64,000 nt of DNA, taken from positions 1-64,000 of the forward strand of contig CABXUL010000001.1 in NCBI GenBank assembly GCA_902515395.1, in the 5' to 3' direction. A model generated the notes under the pieces. It was not told where the DNA came from and did no database searches. It was given only the letters and a program-made list of their open reading frames with translations. The DNA comes from an uncultured Bacteroidota bacterium (GTDB lineage: Bacteria > Bacteroidota > Bacteroidia > Flavobacteriales > Flavobacteriaceae). A program made the position numbers and the translations under genes. Shown piece by piece: positions 53,249 to 62,405 of this stretch. Position 1 is the first letter of the stretch, and each line of letters starts with the position of its first letter.

Positions 53249-54714
53249 TAGCAATAGGATACGACATAGGGAGCTCTTTTGTAAAAGCAGCATTAGTAGA
53301 TGCTGAAACAGGGAAACCTATTGAGCGAGTTAGAGTGCCAGATGCTGAAATACCAATGATAGCCAATGAAATTGGATGGGCAGAACAAGATCCTAAGCTT
53401 TGGTGGGAATACCTCTGTGATGCGACAAAATCTTTAATTGAAAAGGCGAACATCAAGGCGGATCAAATTTCTAGTATTGGTATATCTTATCAAATGCATG
53501 GATTAGTTTTGGTTGACGAAAATCTCAATCCTTTAAGGAAATCCATCATCTGGTGTGATAGTCGAGCAACACCCTATGGAGAGAAGGCATTTCAAAAACT
53601 AGGAGAATCATACTGTAAAGAAAATTTACTTAACTCACCAGGTAACTTTACTGCCTCAAAGCTGGGGTGGGTTATTGAAAATGAACCAGAAATTTCCAAT
53701 AAGACCTATAAATTTATGCTGCCTGGAGACTTTCTCGTGGCCAAACTTACTGGTGAATTCCAGACTACTATTACTGGGTTATCCGAGGGGATTTTTTGGG
53801 ATTTTAAAAATGATACTCCTTCAGATCGTCTTTTTGATTATTATCAGATTGATAAAAGTCTTATTCCAGAGGTAGTACCAAATTTTATTGAGCAAGCTAG
53901 AGTTTCCAAAAAAGGGAGTAAGGATACAGGATTACTTGAAGGTGTTCCCGTAACCTATAGAGCTGGAGACCAGCCCAATAATGCTTATGCATTGGGGGCA
54001 AGAAATGCAGGGGATGTGGTTGCAACTGCTGGAACTTCTGGAGTAGTATATGCCTTAACAGATCAACTTTCTGGTAATGAGCTGACCAAAGTCAATACTT
54101 TTGCTCACGCTAACTATCATCCTGACAAAAAAACCTTTGGGAAATTACTAAACCTAAATGGTGCAGGGATACAATATCGTTGGCTTCACCAATTAACAGG
54201 GTCAATGGGATATGAAAAATTAAATAAAATGGCGAATTTAGCTCCAATTGGAAGTAATGGATTGGCAGTATTCCCCTTCGGCAATGGTGCAGAGAGAATG
54301 CTTGACAATAAAATTGTTAATGGCCACATTAGAAATATTAATTTCAATATTCATGATAATAACCATATGGTAAGAGCTACTTTGGAGGGAATTGCCTTCG
54401 CCCTTATTTATGGGATCGAAATATTGAAGGGTGACGGGGTAGTTATTGAACGCCTCAAAGTGGGGAATGATAACTTATTTTTATCTAATGAATTTTCAAA
54501 AACTATTGCAGACACACTTGGTATAACTATTGAAATGCTTGAAGCTACTGGAGCAGAAGGTGCTGCGAAAGCAAGTATAGCAAAACTAAATAGTGGAGCC
54601 GTTGAGGAGAAAATTAAAATTACTAAAACGATTATCCCTGATGCTGACAAGCATGAAATCAGCATTCAGGCTTTTGAAAACTGGAAAAATCAATTAATAA
54701 ATAACATTATCTAA
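53245..54714 (+). CDS. xylB: Xylulokinase
   Basis: Phosphorylates D-xylulose to xylulose-5-phosphate. FGGY-family kinase of 489 residues: N-terminal phosphate motif GYDIGSSFVKAALVD, substrate segment SYQMHGLVLVDENLNPLRKSIIWCDSRA, and C-terminal ATPase motifs GAGDQPNNAYALGARNAGDVVATAGTSGVVYA and GNDNLFLSNEFSKTIADTLGI. It lies between ThuA copy 2 (4-base overlap) and xylA (2-base gap). The xylA neighbour makes xylulose the most likely substrate. Confidence 0.93.
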   Translation: MIAIGYDIGSSFVKAALVDAETGKPIERVRVPDAEIPMIANEIGWAEQDPKLWWEYLCDATKSLIEKANIKADQISSIGISYQMHGLVLVDENLNPLRKSIIWCDSRATPYGEKAFQKLGESYCKENLLNSPGNFTASKLGWVIENEPEISNKTYKFMLPGDFLVAKLTGEFQTTITGLSEGIFWDFKNDTPSDRLFDYYQIDKSLIPEVVPNFIEQARVSKKGSKDTGLLEGVPVTYRAGDQPNNAYALGARNAGDVVATAGTSGVVYALTDQLSGNELTKVNTFAHANYHPDKKTFGKLLNLNGAGIQYRWLHQLTGSMGYEKLNKMANLAPIGSNGLAVFPFGNGAERMLDNKIVNGHIRNINFNIHDNNHMVRATLEGIAFALIYGIEILKGDGVVIERLKVGNDNLFLSNEFSKTIADTLGITIEMLEATGAEGAAKASIAKLNSGAVEEKIKITKTIIPDADKHEISIQAFENWKNQLINNII

Positions 54715-54716
54715 AA

Positions 54717-56030
54717 ATGAATCAAGATTACTTTAAAAACATTGACAAAATTAAATTTGAAGGGAAAGATTCCGACAATCCACTTGCTTATAAATATTAC
54801 GATGCCACTAAAATGGTTATGGGAAAAACCCTTAAGGACCATTTCAAATTTGCAATGGCATATTGGCATAGTATGAATGATAATGGCGCTGACCCTTTTG
54901 GAAGATTGACAAACCTATACCCCTGGAATAAGGAGACAGATGTCATGCAGCGGGCTAAAAACAGGGCTGATGCTGCTTTTGAGTTCCTTCAAAAAATGGG
55001 CTTCGATTATTTCTGTTTTCATGATATTGATTTAATACAAGAAGGTGCTTCGCTTTTGGAAACTGAAAAAAGAGTAGGTCAAATTGCAGAATATATTAAA
55101 GGCAAGCAAAAAGAAACAGGAATGAAAGTACTTTGGGGGACTGCTAATTGTTTTTCAAACCCTGTTTATATGAATGGTGCAATAACCAACCCTGACTTTA
55201 GAGTAGCCTCTAGAGCAGCGGCACAAATCAAAATTGCTTTTGATACGTCAATGGAATTGGGTGCCGAAAATTATGTTTTCTGGGGAGGTAGAGAAGGGTA
55301 TTTATCACTATTAAACACAGATATGAAACGTGAGTTAGATCACTTAGCTACTTTCTTTAATAAGATGGTTGAGTATGGTCAAAAACAAGGGTTTAAAGGA
55401 AACTTTTTTATCGAACCTAAACCGGCTGAACCAACAAAGCATCAGTATGATTTTGATGCAGCTACAGTTGTAGGGTTCTTAAATCAAAATGGATTACAAG
55501 ATCATTTTAAACTTAATATTGAGGTTAATCACGCCACTTTAGCAAGTCACACCTTTGAACATGAACTTCAAGTTTCTGCCAATGCAGGAATGCTAGGAAG
55601 TATTGATGCTAACCGAGGAGACAATCAAAATGGCTGGGATACGGATCAGTTTTCAATTAATCTCTACGAAACTATAGAGGCAATGTTGGTATTCCTTAAA
55701 TCCGGGGGGTTAAAAGGAGGAGGAATTAACTTTGACGCCAAAGTGAGAAGAAACTCTACTGACCTTGAGGATCTTTTTATTGCACATATCCAAGGTGCAG
55801 ATACCTTTGCAAGAGGCTTGATTTCAGCGGAGTATATCCTAAGTAAAACCCCTTATGCTAAAATGTTGAAGGAACGTTATGAGTCCTTTGATAGCGGACA
55901 AGGCAATTCATTTGAAAACGCTAAGTTATCTATTGAGGATTTATATAAAATAGGGATAAATCAGTCTAAGATTTCACTTACTAGCGGAAAGCAGGAGCTG
56001 TATGAAAGTATCTTAGCGAATAGTTTTTAG
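54717..56030 (+). CDS. xylA: Xylose isomerase
   Basis: Converts D-xylose to D-xylulose. It belongs to the long (class II) form at 437 residues. The active-site pair is seen in FCFHDIDL (His102, Asp105), with metal-binding regions NYVFWGGREGYLSLLNTDM, FIEPKPAEPTKHQYDFD, IEVNHATLASHTFEHEL, and SIDANRGDNQNGWDTDQF. It follows xylB by two bases. Together xylA and xylB feed xylose into the pentose phosphate pathway. The enzyme type may also act on glucose, but context favours xylose. Confidence 0.97.
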   Translation: MNQDYFKNIDKIKFEGKDSDNPLAYKYYDATKMVMGKTLKDHFKFAMAYWHSMNDNGADPFGRLTNLYPWNKETDVMQRAKNRADAAFEFLQKMGFDYFCFHDIDLIQEGASLLETEKRVGQIAEYIKGKQKETGMKVLWGTANCFSNPVYMNGAITNPDFRVASRAAAQIKIAFDTSMELGAENYVFWGGREGYLSLLNTDMKRELDHLATFFNKMVEYGQKQGFKGNFFIEPKPAEPTKHQYDFDAATVVGFLNQNGLQDHFKLNIEVNHATLASHTFEHELQVSANAGMLGSIDANRGDNQNGWDTDQFSINLYETIEAMLVFLKSGGLKGGGINFDAKVRRNSTDLEDLFIAHIQGADTFARGLISAEYILSKTPYAKMLKERYESFDSGQGNSFENAKLSIEDLYKIGINQSKISLTSGKQELYESILANSF

Positions 56031-56087
56031 TTATTATATCAAGATTATTTTTAAATTGGAGTCTGAATAAACCAAATATTTTTAATT

Positions 56088-57245
56088 ATGAATTCAAAAT
56101 TATTTAATGCAAGTTGTTTTGCTCTTGTTACAACAGCGATGACCTTTGCAGTTAGAGCAAAGATTGAGCTGGTATTCAATAATGATTACGGCCTTACACT
56201 TGAACAAATTGGAATTGCCTTTGGCCCTGCTTTCTACGGATTTACTTTGGCTATGATAATAGGAGGTTTTATGGTAGACCTTTTTGGAATGAGAAAAATA
56301 ATGAACTTAGCTTTTGCAGGTCACTTATTGGGAATTGTTCTGACTCTTTTGGCAAGAGATTTTTGGATGTTATTTTCGGGGACTTTATTAATTGGAATTG
56401 GAAACGGTATGGTTGAAGCTGCATGTAACCCATTAATTGCAACCCTATATCCCAAAGAAAAAACAAAAATGTTAAACCGATTTCACGTATGGTTTCCTGG
56501 AGGAATTGTGATTGGAAGTATTTTAGCCTACTTGATTGTTGATTTGATGGGATTAAGCTGGATGGTATTGGTTGGGACATTGTTTATTCCACTAGTAATT
56601 TATATAATTCAATTTAGAGGTCAAGAATTTCCTCCTACTGAGAGAGTATCTAGTGGGGTAACATATGAAGATATGTTGAAAGCCTGTTTTGCTAATCCAT
56701 TATTTTGGTTCATCGGTTTTTGCATGTTATTGACTGCCTCTACTGAGCTGGCAACTACTCAAAGGATTTCTTCACTTCTAGAGCAAACCGTATCAAATCC
56801 AATTTTAGTGTTAGCTTTCATTAATGGAATTATGATGGTAGGAAGACTTTTTGCTGGAGATATTGTTCACAGATTGAGCATTACTAAAATGTTATTGTTT
56901 TCAGCAGTTTTCTCTTTTCTGGGATTACTTTGGTTATCAACAGCATCAGGAATGACTTCCTTTTTAGCAGCCGCCGTATTCGCTATTGGGGTCTGCTATT
57001 TTTGGCCAACGATGTTATCTTTTGTTGCTGAAAAAATTCCAAGTAGTGGTGCCCTAGGATTATCCCTAATGGGTGGACTGGGTATGTTCTCTGTCTCGAT
57101 TGTTCTTTGGGCAATGGGATTGGTTATGGATATGGATGCTACCGGTTCGGATACATTATATATAATGGCTTTATTGCCAGCAATACTTATAGTTCTTTTT
57201 GGAGCTCGTTTATTGGTTGAAATGAAATCAGCGAAATCAGTTTAG
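56088..57245 (+). CDS. MFS sugar transporter (FucP-like group)
   Basis: Inner-membrane sugar:proton symporter of 385 residues and about twelve helices. Landmarks are LTLEQIGIAFGPAFYGFTLAMIIGGFMVDLFGMRKIM, the MFS loop pattern, GIGNGMVEAACNPLIATLYPKEKTKMLNRFHVWFPGG (typical of FucP/GluP-like permeases) and GVCYFWPTMLSFVAEKIPSSGALGLSLMGGLGM. It lies 57 bases after xylA, so xylose is the likely cargo. A strong terminator follows it and ends this transcription unit. Confidence 0.88.
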   Translation: MNSKLFNASCFALVTTAMTFAVRAKIELVFNNDYGLTLEQIGIAFGPAFYGFTLAMIIGGFMVDLFGMRKIMNLAFAGHLLGIVLTLLARDFWMLFSGTLLIGIGNGMVEAACNPLIATLYPKEKTKMLNRFHVWFPGGIVIGSILAYLIVDLMGLSWMVLVGTLFIPLVIYIIQFRGQEFPPTERVSSGVTYEDMLKACFANPLFWFIGFCMLLTASTELATTQRISSLLEQTVSNPILVLAFINGIMMVGRLFAGDIVHRLSITKMLLFSAVFSFLGLLWLSTASGMTSFLAAAVFAIGVCYFWPTMLSFVAEKIPSSGALGLSLMGGLGMFSVSIVLWAMGLVMDMDATGSDTLYIMALLPAILIVLFGARLLVEMKSAKSV

Positions 57246-57265
57246 ATTATAAATTATTTTTAAAT

Positions 57266-57294
57266 GGGAAAGTCAGTTACTTTCCCTTTTTTTT
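57266..57294 (+). terminator. Rho-independent terminator after the xylose operon
   Basis: GGGAAAG-TCAGTTA-CTTTCCC (7-bp perfect stem) followed by eight T. It lies between the sugar transporter and the DUF1080 gene, whose start is only 8 bases beyond the T tract. Confidence 0.9.
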
Positions 57295-57302
57295 GTTGAA
57301 TA

Positions 57303-58058
57303 ATGTTTAAATACCTTCTTTTATTATTTAGTCCTGGTTTGCTACTAGCTCAAAAAAAAATGGATCCAAAATTAACTGAAGTTTGGGAGCCAATACCAGA
57401 AGTTATTGTTCCTGGATCAAAGGGAATACCTCCAAGTGATGCTATTATATTGTTTGATGGAACGAGTTTATCTGAATGGACAAACGCTCCGACTGGGGGC
57501 CCTGCTGGGTGGACAATAAATTCAGATGGTTCAATGACTGTAAAACCAGATGGTGGTATTCAAACCAAGGATGAATTCGGATCAGTTCAGTTTCATATTG
57601 AATGGAAAACTCCTAAAGAAATAAAAGGGCAAGGTCAGGGAAGAGGTAATAGTGGTGTGACTTTTCAAAGACGATTTGAAATTCAGATCCTCGATAGCTT
57701 TGAAAATCCAACTTATTCTAATGGTCAAGCAGCTTCATTGTATAAGCAATACGTTCCATTAGTAAATGCCAGTAGACCCCCTGGGACATGGCAAGAATAT
57801 GATATAATTTTTATGGAGCCAAAGTATGATTTAGATGGCAATCAAATAAAGTCAGGGACTTTTACTGTTTTTCATAATGGTATTCTAGTATTAAATAATG
57901 TACAAATTTTAGGGACTACTGAATTCAGGGGTTATCCAAAATCAGGAAGGGATGAGATTTCAGGTTATATGCCTGGAAAGAGTCTTAAGAAAAATATTTA
58001 TATCCAAGATCATGGTAACCCAGTCTCCTTCAGGAATATTTGGGTAAGAAATTTATAA
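57303..58058 (+). CDS. Secreted DUF1080 protein (3-keto-disaccharide hydrolase-like)
   Basis: 251 residues with a signal peptide (MFKYLLLLFSPGLLLAQ) and one concanavalin-like beta-sandwich: DAIILFDGTSLSEWTNAPTGGPAGWTINSDGSMTVKPDGGIQTKDEFGSVQFHIEWKTP, GRGNSGVTFQRRFEIQILDSF and FTVFHNGILVLNNVQILG. DUF1080 domains include enzymes that cleave 3-keto-glycosides produced by Gfo/Idh-type oxidoreductases. A role in splitting an oxidised sugar linkage before xylose release is plausible but unproven. Its stop overlaps the ATG of the next gene by one base. Confidence 0.82.
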   Translation: MFKYLLLLFSPGLLLAQKKMDPKLTEVWEPIPEVIVPGSKGIPPSDAIILFDGTSLSEWTNAPTGGPAGWTINSDGSMTVKPDGGIQTKDEFGSVQFHIEWKTPKEIKGQGQGRGNSGVTFQRRFEIQILDSFENPTYSNGQAASLYKQYVPLVNASRPPGTWQEYDIIFMEPKYDLDGNQIKSGTFTVFHNGILVLNNVQILGTTEFRGYPKSGRDEISGYMPGKSLKKNIYIQDHGNPVSFRNIWVRNL

Positions 58059-58510
58059 TGCTTTATATAAAGATGGATTTTAAGACCAAAGTTTTCATTT
58101 ATTGCCTAGTTTTTATGTGTATTAATTCATGTGCTCAAGAAAATCAAATTATGAAAATTAATTCTTTAAGTGCAATTGAAGAAGATGTAAACTTTTATGA
58201 CGCTTTAAGGCAAAGGTCAGATTTAAACTTTGGTAGAAACATAAGAATCCTCCATACCACAATAAAAAACTTTCAAGAATTTCAGAAAAATTATCAAGAT
58301 TCTGACATGCATCTAGATTATGTGATTAGAAATCGGTTACATACTGCAATATATCTAAACCAAGAAAAAAACTACTTAGAATCTATGGATGGTTCTATAT
58401 TCAATTTACCTCAAAATATTAACGCTTCAAAACTAACCGATGAGGTAGTGAAATTAATTGGTGGAATGTATTATGGATCGTCCGAAGTAAGAGAGCTTAT
58501 AAATAATTAA
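58058..58510 (+). CDS. Small lipoprotein of unknown function
   Basis: About 150 residues. The ATG at 58058 overlaps the DUF1080 stop (TAATG); a second ATG at 58073 begins MDFKTKVFIYCLVFMCINSCAQEN, which has a cleaner lipoprotein signal, so either start may be used. The mature part is helical and polar (INSLSAIEEDVNFYDALRQRSDLNF, MHLDYVIRNRLHTAIYLNQEKNYLESMDG), with no recognised family. Its stop shares a TTAA with the convergent phosphatase gene. It probably belongs to the DUF1080 transcript. Confidence 0.5.
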   Translation: MLYIKMDFKTKVFIYCLVFMCINSCAQENQIMKINSLSAIEEDVNFYDALRQRSDLNFGRNIRILHTTIKNFQEFQKNYQDSDMHLDYVIRNRLHTAIYLNQEKNYLESMDGSIFNLPQNINASKLTDEVVKLIGGMYYGSSEVRELINN

Positions 58511-59112
58511 CGAAATCTAACATTAAAAACATATTTCATTTCCGTAGCTATTTGTATGGATCTTTCATCATATTTTTCTGATTCCTGATTAGAATTTTCG
58601 TAAATCTTAGGGTCTTCAAATGGAAGTGATATTCTTTTTTCAGCCCCCGAAATAATTGGGCAATTTTCATCCGCATTGGTACAGGTCATTACCGCTGCAA
58701 AATTATTTTTTGGATTTGACGCATCATCAAAAGTTTTTGAGTAAACTATTATGGGTCTTCTTTTCTCATGGTAGGTTAATTCGTAATGTGGATTTTCCCC
58801 CCCAGGATTTTCAACCTTAAATCCCATTCTTTCAAAAGATGCGATTGTTCTTGGATTACAATTAGTTACTTCAGTTCCACCTGAAAAACTATTGATATTA
58901 AAACCATAGTAATCAGATATTATCTTAGCCCACACCTGAGCGAGTTGACTTCTACGTGAATTATGTGTACATATGAAGTTGAAGTTGGCTTCAACCTTTT
59001 GTTTTACTTTGAATATAAAATAATCTTTAAGAGGTTTTAATAAATCTTTCCTATGATCAAGAATTGAATTATGATCAAGCTTGTCGATTATATCAATAAC
59101 GTTAATACCCAT
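58507..59112 (-). CDS. Arsenate reductase-like low-molecular-weight protein tyrosine phosphatase
   Basis: 201 residues with the phosphatase loop FICTHNSRRSQLAQ (Cys48-X5-Arg54) in a LMW-PTP fold. Further cysteines in MTCTNADENCPI (about 137-146) could serve in the thiol relay of ArsC-type arsenate reductases. The N-terminal 45 residues are an extension ahead of the catalytic loop. No arsenic transporter or ArsR regulator is nearby, so a phosphatase role is equally possible. It is on its own minus-strand unit, converging on the small lipoprotein with a 4-base overlap. Confidence 0.75.
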   Translation of the reverse strand: MGINVIDIIDKLDHNSILDHRKDLLKPLKDYFIFKVKQKVEANFNFICTHNSRRSQLAQVWAKIISDYYGFNINSFSGGTEVTNCNPRTIASFERMGFKVENPGGENPHYELTYHEKRRPIIVYSKTFDDASNPKNNFAAVMTCTNADENCPIISGAEKRISLPFEDPKIYENSNQESEKYDERSIQIATEMKYVFNVRFR

Positions 59113-59203
59113 GGTGGTTCCTTTAACCGGAAAAAGATTTAATTTAAATGTTTCAACTATTTCGTAATCAAATGTATTAAAAAATTCTAAAGTAGGCTTT
59201 CAT

Positions 59204-60634
59204 CTATTTTTGAGGCTTTTGATTTAGCCTTTTTCGCCACCTCTCCGTATGAATTAAACCTAAGAAAATGGGATCGATCAATTGAGAATCCCAAGCTTGA
59301 AGTATTGAGTCTAGACGTTGAACCTCCTTTGGAAAGAAATCAGCTAGGTTATTTTCCTCTCCTATGTCTTGATCCAGATTATATAGCTCTTTTATGGTGT
59401 TTTTTTCCTTGGTCACTAATTTCATATCACCATCTCTAATGGAATAAAGGTCATTGTCAAATTTTCTTACATATAAAGTGTTATGAGGCCGTCCCCGTTT
59501 TAATCCTTTAAGAAAGGGAATTATATTCACACCATCTAACGGATTCTTTGCTTCTATAGGGGCATTTGTTAATTCAGCAATGGTTGGTAATATGTCTAAA
59601 CTCGAAATGGGATAATCATAAACCATTTGTGAAATTTCGCCTGTCCATTGCATTGCAAATGGAACTCGGTTGCCTCCCTCATAAATAGACGACTTACCCT
59701 CTCTTAGTGGTCCATTATTTGACCCATTTTTTGATTCAGGCCCTCCATTATCTGAAAAAAAGAAAATAATAGTGTTATCAACTATCTCTAAAGATTCCAA
59801 CTTATCAAGAATTCTCCCGACTCCGTCGTCAACTGCACTTACCATCGCGGCATATGTTTTTCTTCTTTTATCTTTTATATGGTCAAATCGATTGAGATAT
59901 TTTTGAGTCGCTTGAAGGGGGCCATGAGGGGCGTTATATGCCAAATACAAAAAGAAGGGCCCTTGCTTATTTTTAATTATAAAATTTACTGCCTCATTGG
60001 AAAATTCATCTGTTAAATATTCGTCTGTTTTTTCTGGTTTGTGATCCCTCATGATCCAGGTTTTGTAACTAAGAGGTTCGTCACTTATGGAATAACTGTC
60101 CTTTATAGTCAATTCCTCAGGAAAATAATGGTGTCCTCCACCTAAGTGTCCATAAAAAAAATTGAATCCCCTGTTAAGTGGATGATTTGAAATATGTGCC
60201 CCCAAATGCCATTTACCAATTACTCCTGAAGTATAACCCACTTGGCCTATTACTTCAGGAATAGTTTTTTCCGTTTGTGGTAAACCCATATTTGGGTCAT
60301 TGGGGCGGTATTGGGCGTTTCTTTCATAGCCAAAACGCTGCTGATATCTGCCAGTGATAAAACCTGCACGGCTTGGACTACAGACGGGATAAGGCGTATA
60401 GCCATTAGTAAACTTAACACCCTTTTGGGCAATACGGTCAATGTTGGGGGTAGGTATTTCCTCACTGCCATTGAACCCTACATCGCTATAACCCAAATCA
60501 TCTGTCATGATTACAATTAAATTAGGTAATTTTTTATTAGATACTTTTTGGGGTTGATTTTCACAGCTCAATAGCATGACAAAAAAGAGTATAGATGTTG
60601 AGATAAATTTAATTTTTAAACTATTTTTTTTCAT
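59204..60634 (-). CDS. Sulfatase (formylglycine-dependent, S1 family), lipoprotein
   Basis: Removes sulfate esters from a glycan; exported as a lipoprotein (FFVMLLSC, Cys24). The maturation motif is CSPSR (Cys85 becomes formylglycine) in PYPVCSPSRAGFITGRYQQRF. Metal-binding residues are seen in VIMTDDLGYSDVGFNG, and the lysine/histidine in IGKWHLGAH. The length is 476 residues, ending KRLNQKPQK. It is transcribed divergently from the next sulfatase across a 74-base gap, so both may respond to a shared regulator. The glycan is unknown; the anaerobic or aerobic maturase is not in this window. Confidence 0.93.
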   Translation of the reverse strand: MKKNSLKIKFISTSILFFVMLLSCENQPQKVSNKKLPNLIVIMTDDLGYSDVGFNGSEEIPTPNIDRIAQKGVKFTNGYTPYPVCSPSRAGFITGRYQQRFGYERNAQYRPNDPNMGLPQTEKTIPEVIGQVGYTSGVIGKWHLGAHISNHPLNRGFNFFYGHLGGGHHYFPEELTIKDSYSISDEPLSYKTWIMRDHKPEKTDEYLTDEFSNEAVNFIIKNKQGPFFLYLAYNAPHGPLQATQKYLNRFDHIKDKRRKTYAAMVSAVDDGVGRILDKLESLEIVDNTIIFFFSDNGGPESKNGSNNGPLREGKSSIYEGGNRVPFAMQWTGEISQMVYDYPISSLDILPTIAELTNAPIEAKNPLDGVNIIPFLKGLKRGRPHNTLYVRKFDNDLYSIRDGDMKLVTKEKNTIKELYNLDQDIGEENNLADFFPKEVQRLDSILQAWDSQLIDPIFLGLIHTERWRKRLNQKPQK

Positions 60635-60708
60635 GTTTTGAAAAATAAACTTCTCTAAAATAGTTATAAATCATTAATTTGGAGTCACAACTAAATAATT
60701 GAACCAAT

Positions 60709-62247
60709 ATGACGTTAAAGTTTGAATTTACTGGCTTATTTTTATTTTTTGCATTATGTTTTATATCCTGTAACGAAAAGGAAACGCCAACAAAACCCAA
60801 TATCATTATTGTCTATATGGACGATTTGGGATATGGGGATGTGAGTTACAACGGAGCTTCAAAGCTACAAACACCTAATATGGACGCGATGGCCATGGCT
60901 GGAATGCGATTCAATAACGGGTATGCTACTTCTGCGACATGTACCCCAAGTAGATACGCTCTGTTAACAGGAGTTTATCCTTGGCGGGAAAAGAGAGCTA
61001 AAATTCTTGCAGGTACTGCCCCATTGATTATTGGTACAGACCAGATGACTCTTCCGAAAATGCTTAAACAAGAAGGCTATCAAACGGCCATAATAGGTAA
61101 ATGGCATTTAGGCTTGGGCAATGGAAATGTCAATTGGAATAAGTTGGTAAGCCCTGGACCAAATCAAGTTGGCTTTGACTATTCTTATATTTTAGCGGCA
61201 ACACAAGACAGGGTGCCCACTGTATATATCGAAGATGGAAAAGTAGTGGGATTAGACCCTAACGATCCTATCGAAGTAAATTATCAAAAGAATTTCGAGG
61301 GAGAGCCGACAGGACTTGAAAATCCTGAACTATTGACTATGAATTGGCATCATGGTCATAACAGTAGTATTGTAAATGGAATCCCTAGAATTGGCTTTAT
61401 GAAAGGAGGAGAAGCAGCTAAGTGGAGCGATATTTATATGGCAGATCATTTTTTGAATGGGATCCAAAAATATATTAAATCCCATAAGGGAAAGCCATTC
61501 TTTTTATATTATCCTATGCAGCAACCTCACGTACCTAGAACCCCTCACCCTAGATTCGAGGGGCTTTCAGAGTTGGGACCCAGGGGAGACGCTATTGTAG
61601 AGGCTGATTGGTGTTTGGGGGAATTGAAAAAGACCTTGGAAGCTGAGGGTATTATAGACAATACCCTTATTATTTTTTCTAGTGATAATGGACCAGTTCT
61701 AAATGACGGTTATTATGATGATTCAGATGTAAAAAATGGTGATCACCTGCCCTCGGGACCCTTAAGAGGAGGTAAATATAGTCTTTTTGAAGCAGGTACC
61801 CGGGTACCATTTTTCACTTATTGGAAAGGAAAAATAAAACCTGGAGTTTCAGATTCTATGCTAAGTCAATTGGATCTTTTGTCATCTTTGGCTCAATTAG
61901 TGGGTAGTGAAGTTAGGACTGCTGATAGCCTTCCTTTACTAGAATTACTTTTGGGTCAATCAGATGAGGGTAGAGATGAAATGGTAATTGAAGCTACCTC
62001 CAGAACTGCCTTTAAAAGAGGAGATTGGGTAATGATTCCCCCTTATGAAGGACCCGCAGTGAATGATAAAGTTCAAATTGAATTGGGGAATGATTCCGAT
62101 TTCCAACTTTATAACCTTACTGAAGATATTGAACAGCAAAATAATCTCGCAGCTCTAAAGCCCGACAAACTTCAGGAGATGTTAACGGCTTTTGAGGCTA
62201 TTAGAGGAGATGATTATGGGAAAATTGAGAAACTAGAACTGAAATAG
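60709..62247 (+). CDS. Sulfatase (formylglycine-dependent, S1 family), lipoprotein
   Basis: A second arylsulfatase-type enzyme, 512 residues, exported as a lipoprotein (LFFALCFISC, Cys21). The motif CTPSR (Cys78) lies in ATSATCTPSRYALLTGVYPWREKR. Metal residues are in VYMDDLGYGDVSYNGAS, and active-site lysine/histidine are in IGKWHLGLGNGNVNW. It is longer than its neighbour, mainly through an insertion around residues 145-210 including NWHHGHNSSIVNG. It differs clearly from the flanking sulfatases, so the three probably cut different positions on one polysaccharide. Confidence 0.93.
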   Translation: MTLKFEFTGLFLFFALCFISCNEKETPTKPNIIIVYMDDLGYGDVSYNGASKLQTPNMDAMAMAGMRFNNGYATSATCTPSRYALLTGVYPWREKRAKILAGTAPLIIGTDQMTLPKMLKQEGYQTAIIGKWHLGLGNGNVNWNKLVSPGPNQVGFDYSYILAATQDRVPTVYIEDGKVVGLDPNDPIEVNYQKNFEGEPTGLENPELLTMNWHHGHNSSIVNGIPRIGFMKGGEAAKWSDIYMADHFLNGIQKYIKSHKGKPFFLYYPMQQPHVPRTPHPRFEGLSELGPRGDAIVEADWCLGELKKTLEAEGIIDNTLIIFSSDNGPVLNDGYYDDSDVKNGDHLPSGPLRGGKYSLFEAGTRVPFFTYWKGKIKPGVSDSMLSQLDLLSSLAQLVGSEVRTADSLPLLELLLGQSDEGRDEMVIEATSRTAFKRGDWVMIPPYEGPAVNDKVQIELGNDSDFQLYNLTEDIEQQNNLAALKPDKLQEMLTAFEAIRGDDYGKIEKLELK

Positions 62248-62405
62248 GTCAGAAAACTACCTCCCATTTTCCCTATGGAATTGAATAAAAGGAATCTAGT
62301 GGAATCTTTTCGCCGTTTATTTTTATCGGTTTTATTTTCAATATCGAAAATTTAACTCTATCATAGAATAAATGGATTAAATATAAAAATCAATTTTTGG
62401 ATATT

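Noticed and set aside
58507..59112. Arsenic-resistance operon
   Set aside because: Only the reductase-like gene is present; no ArsR, ArsB or Acr3 gene is nearby.
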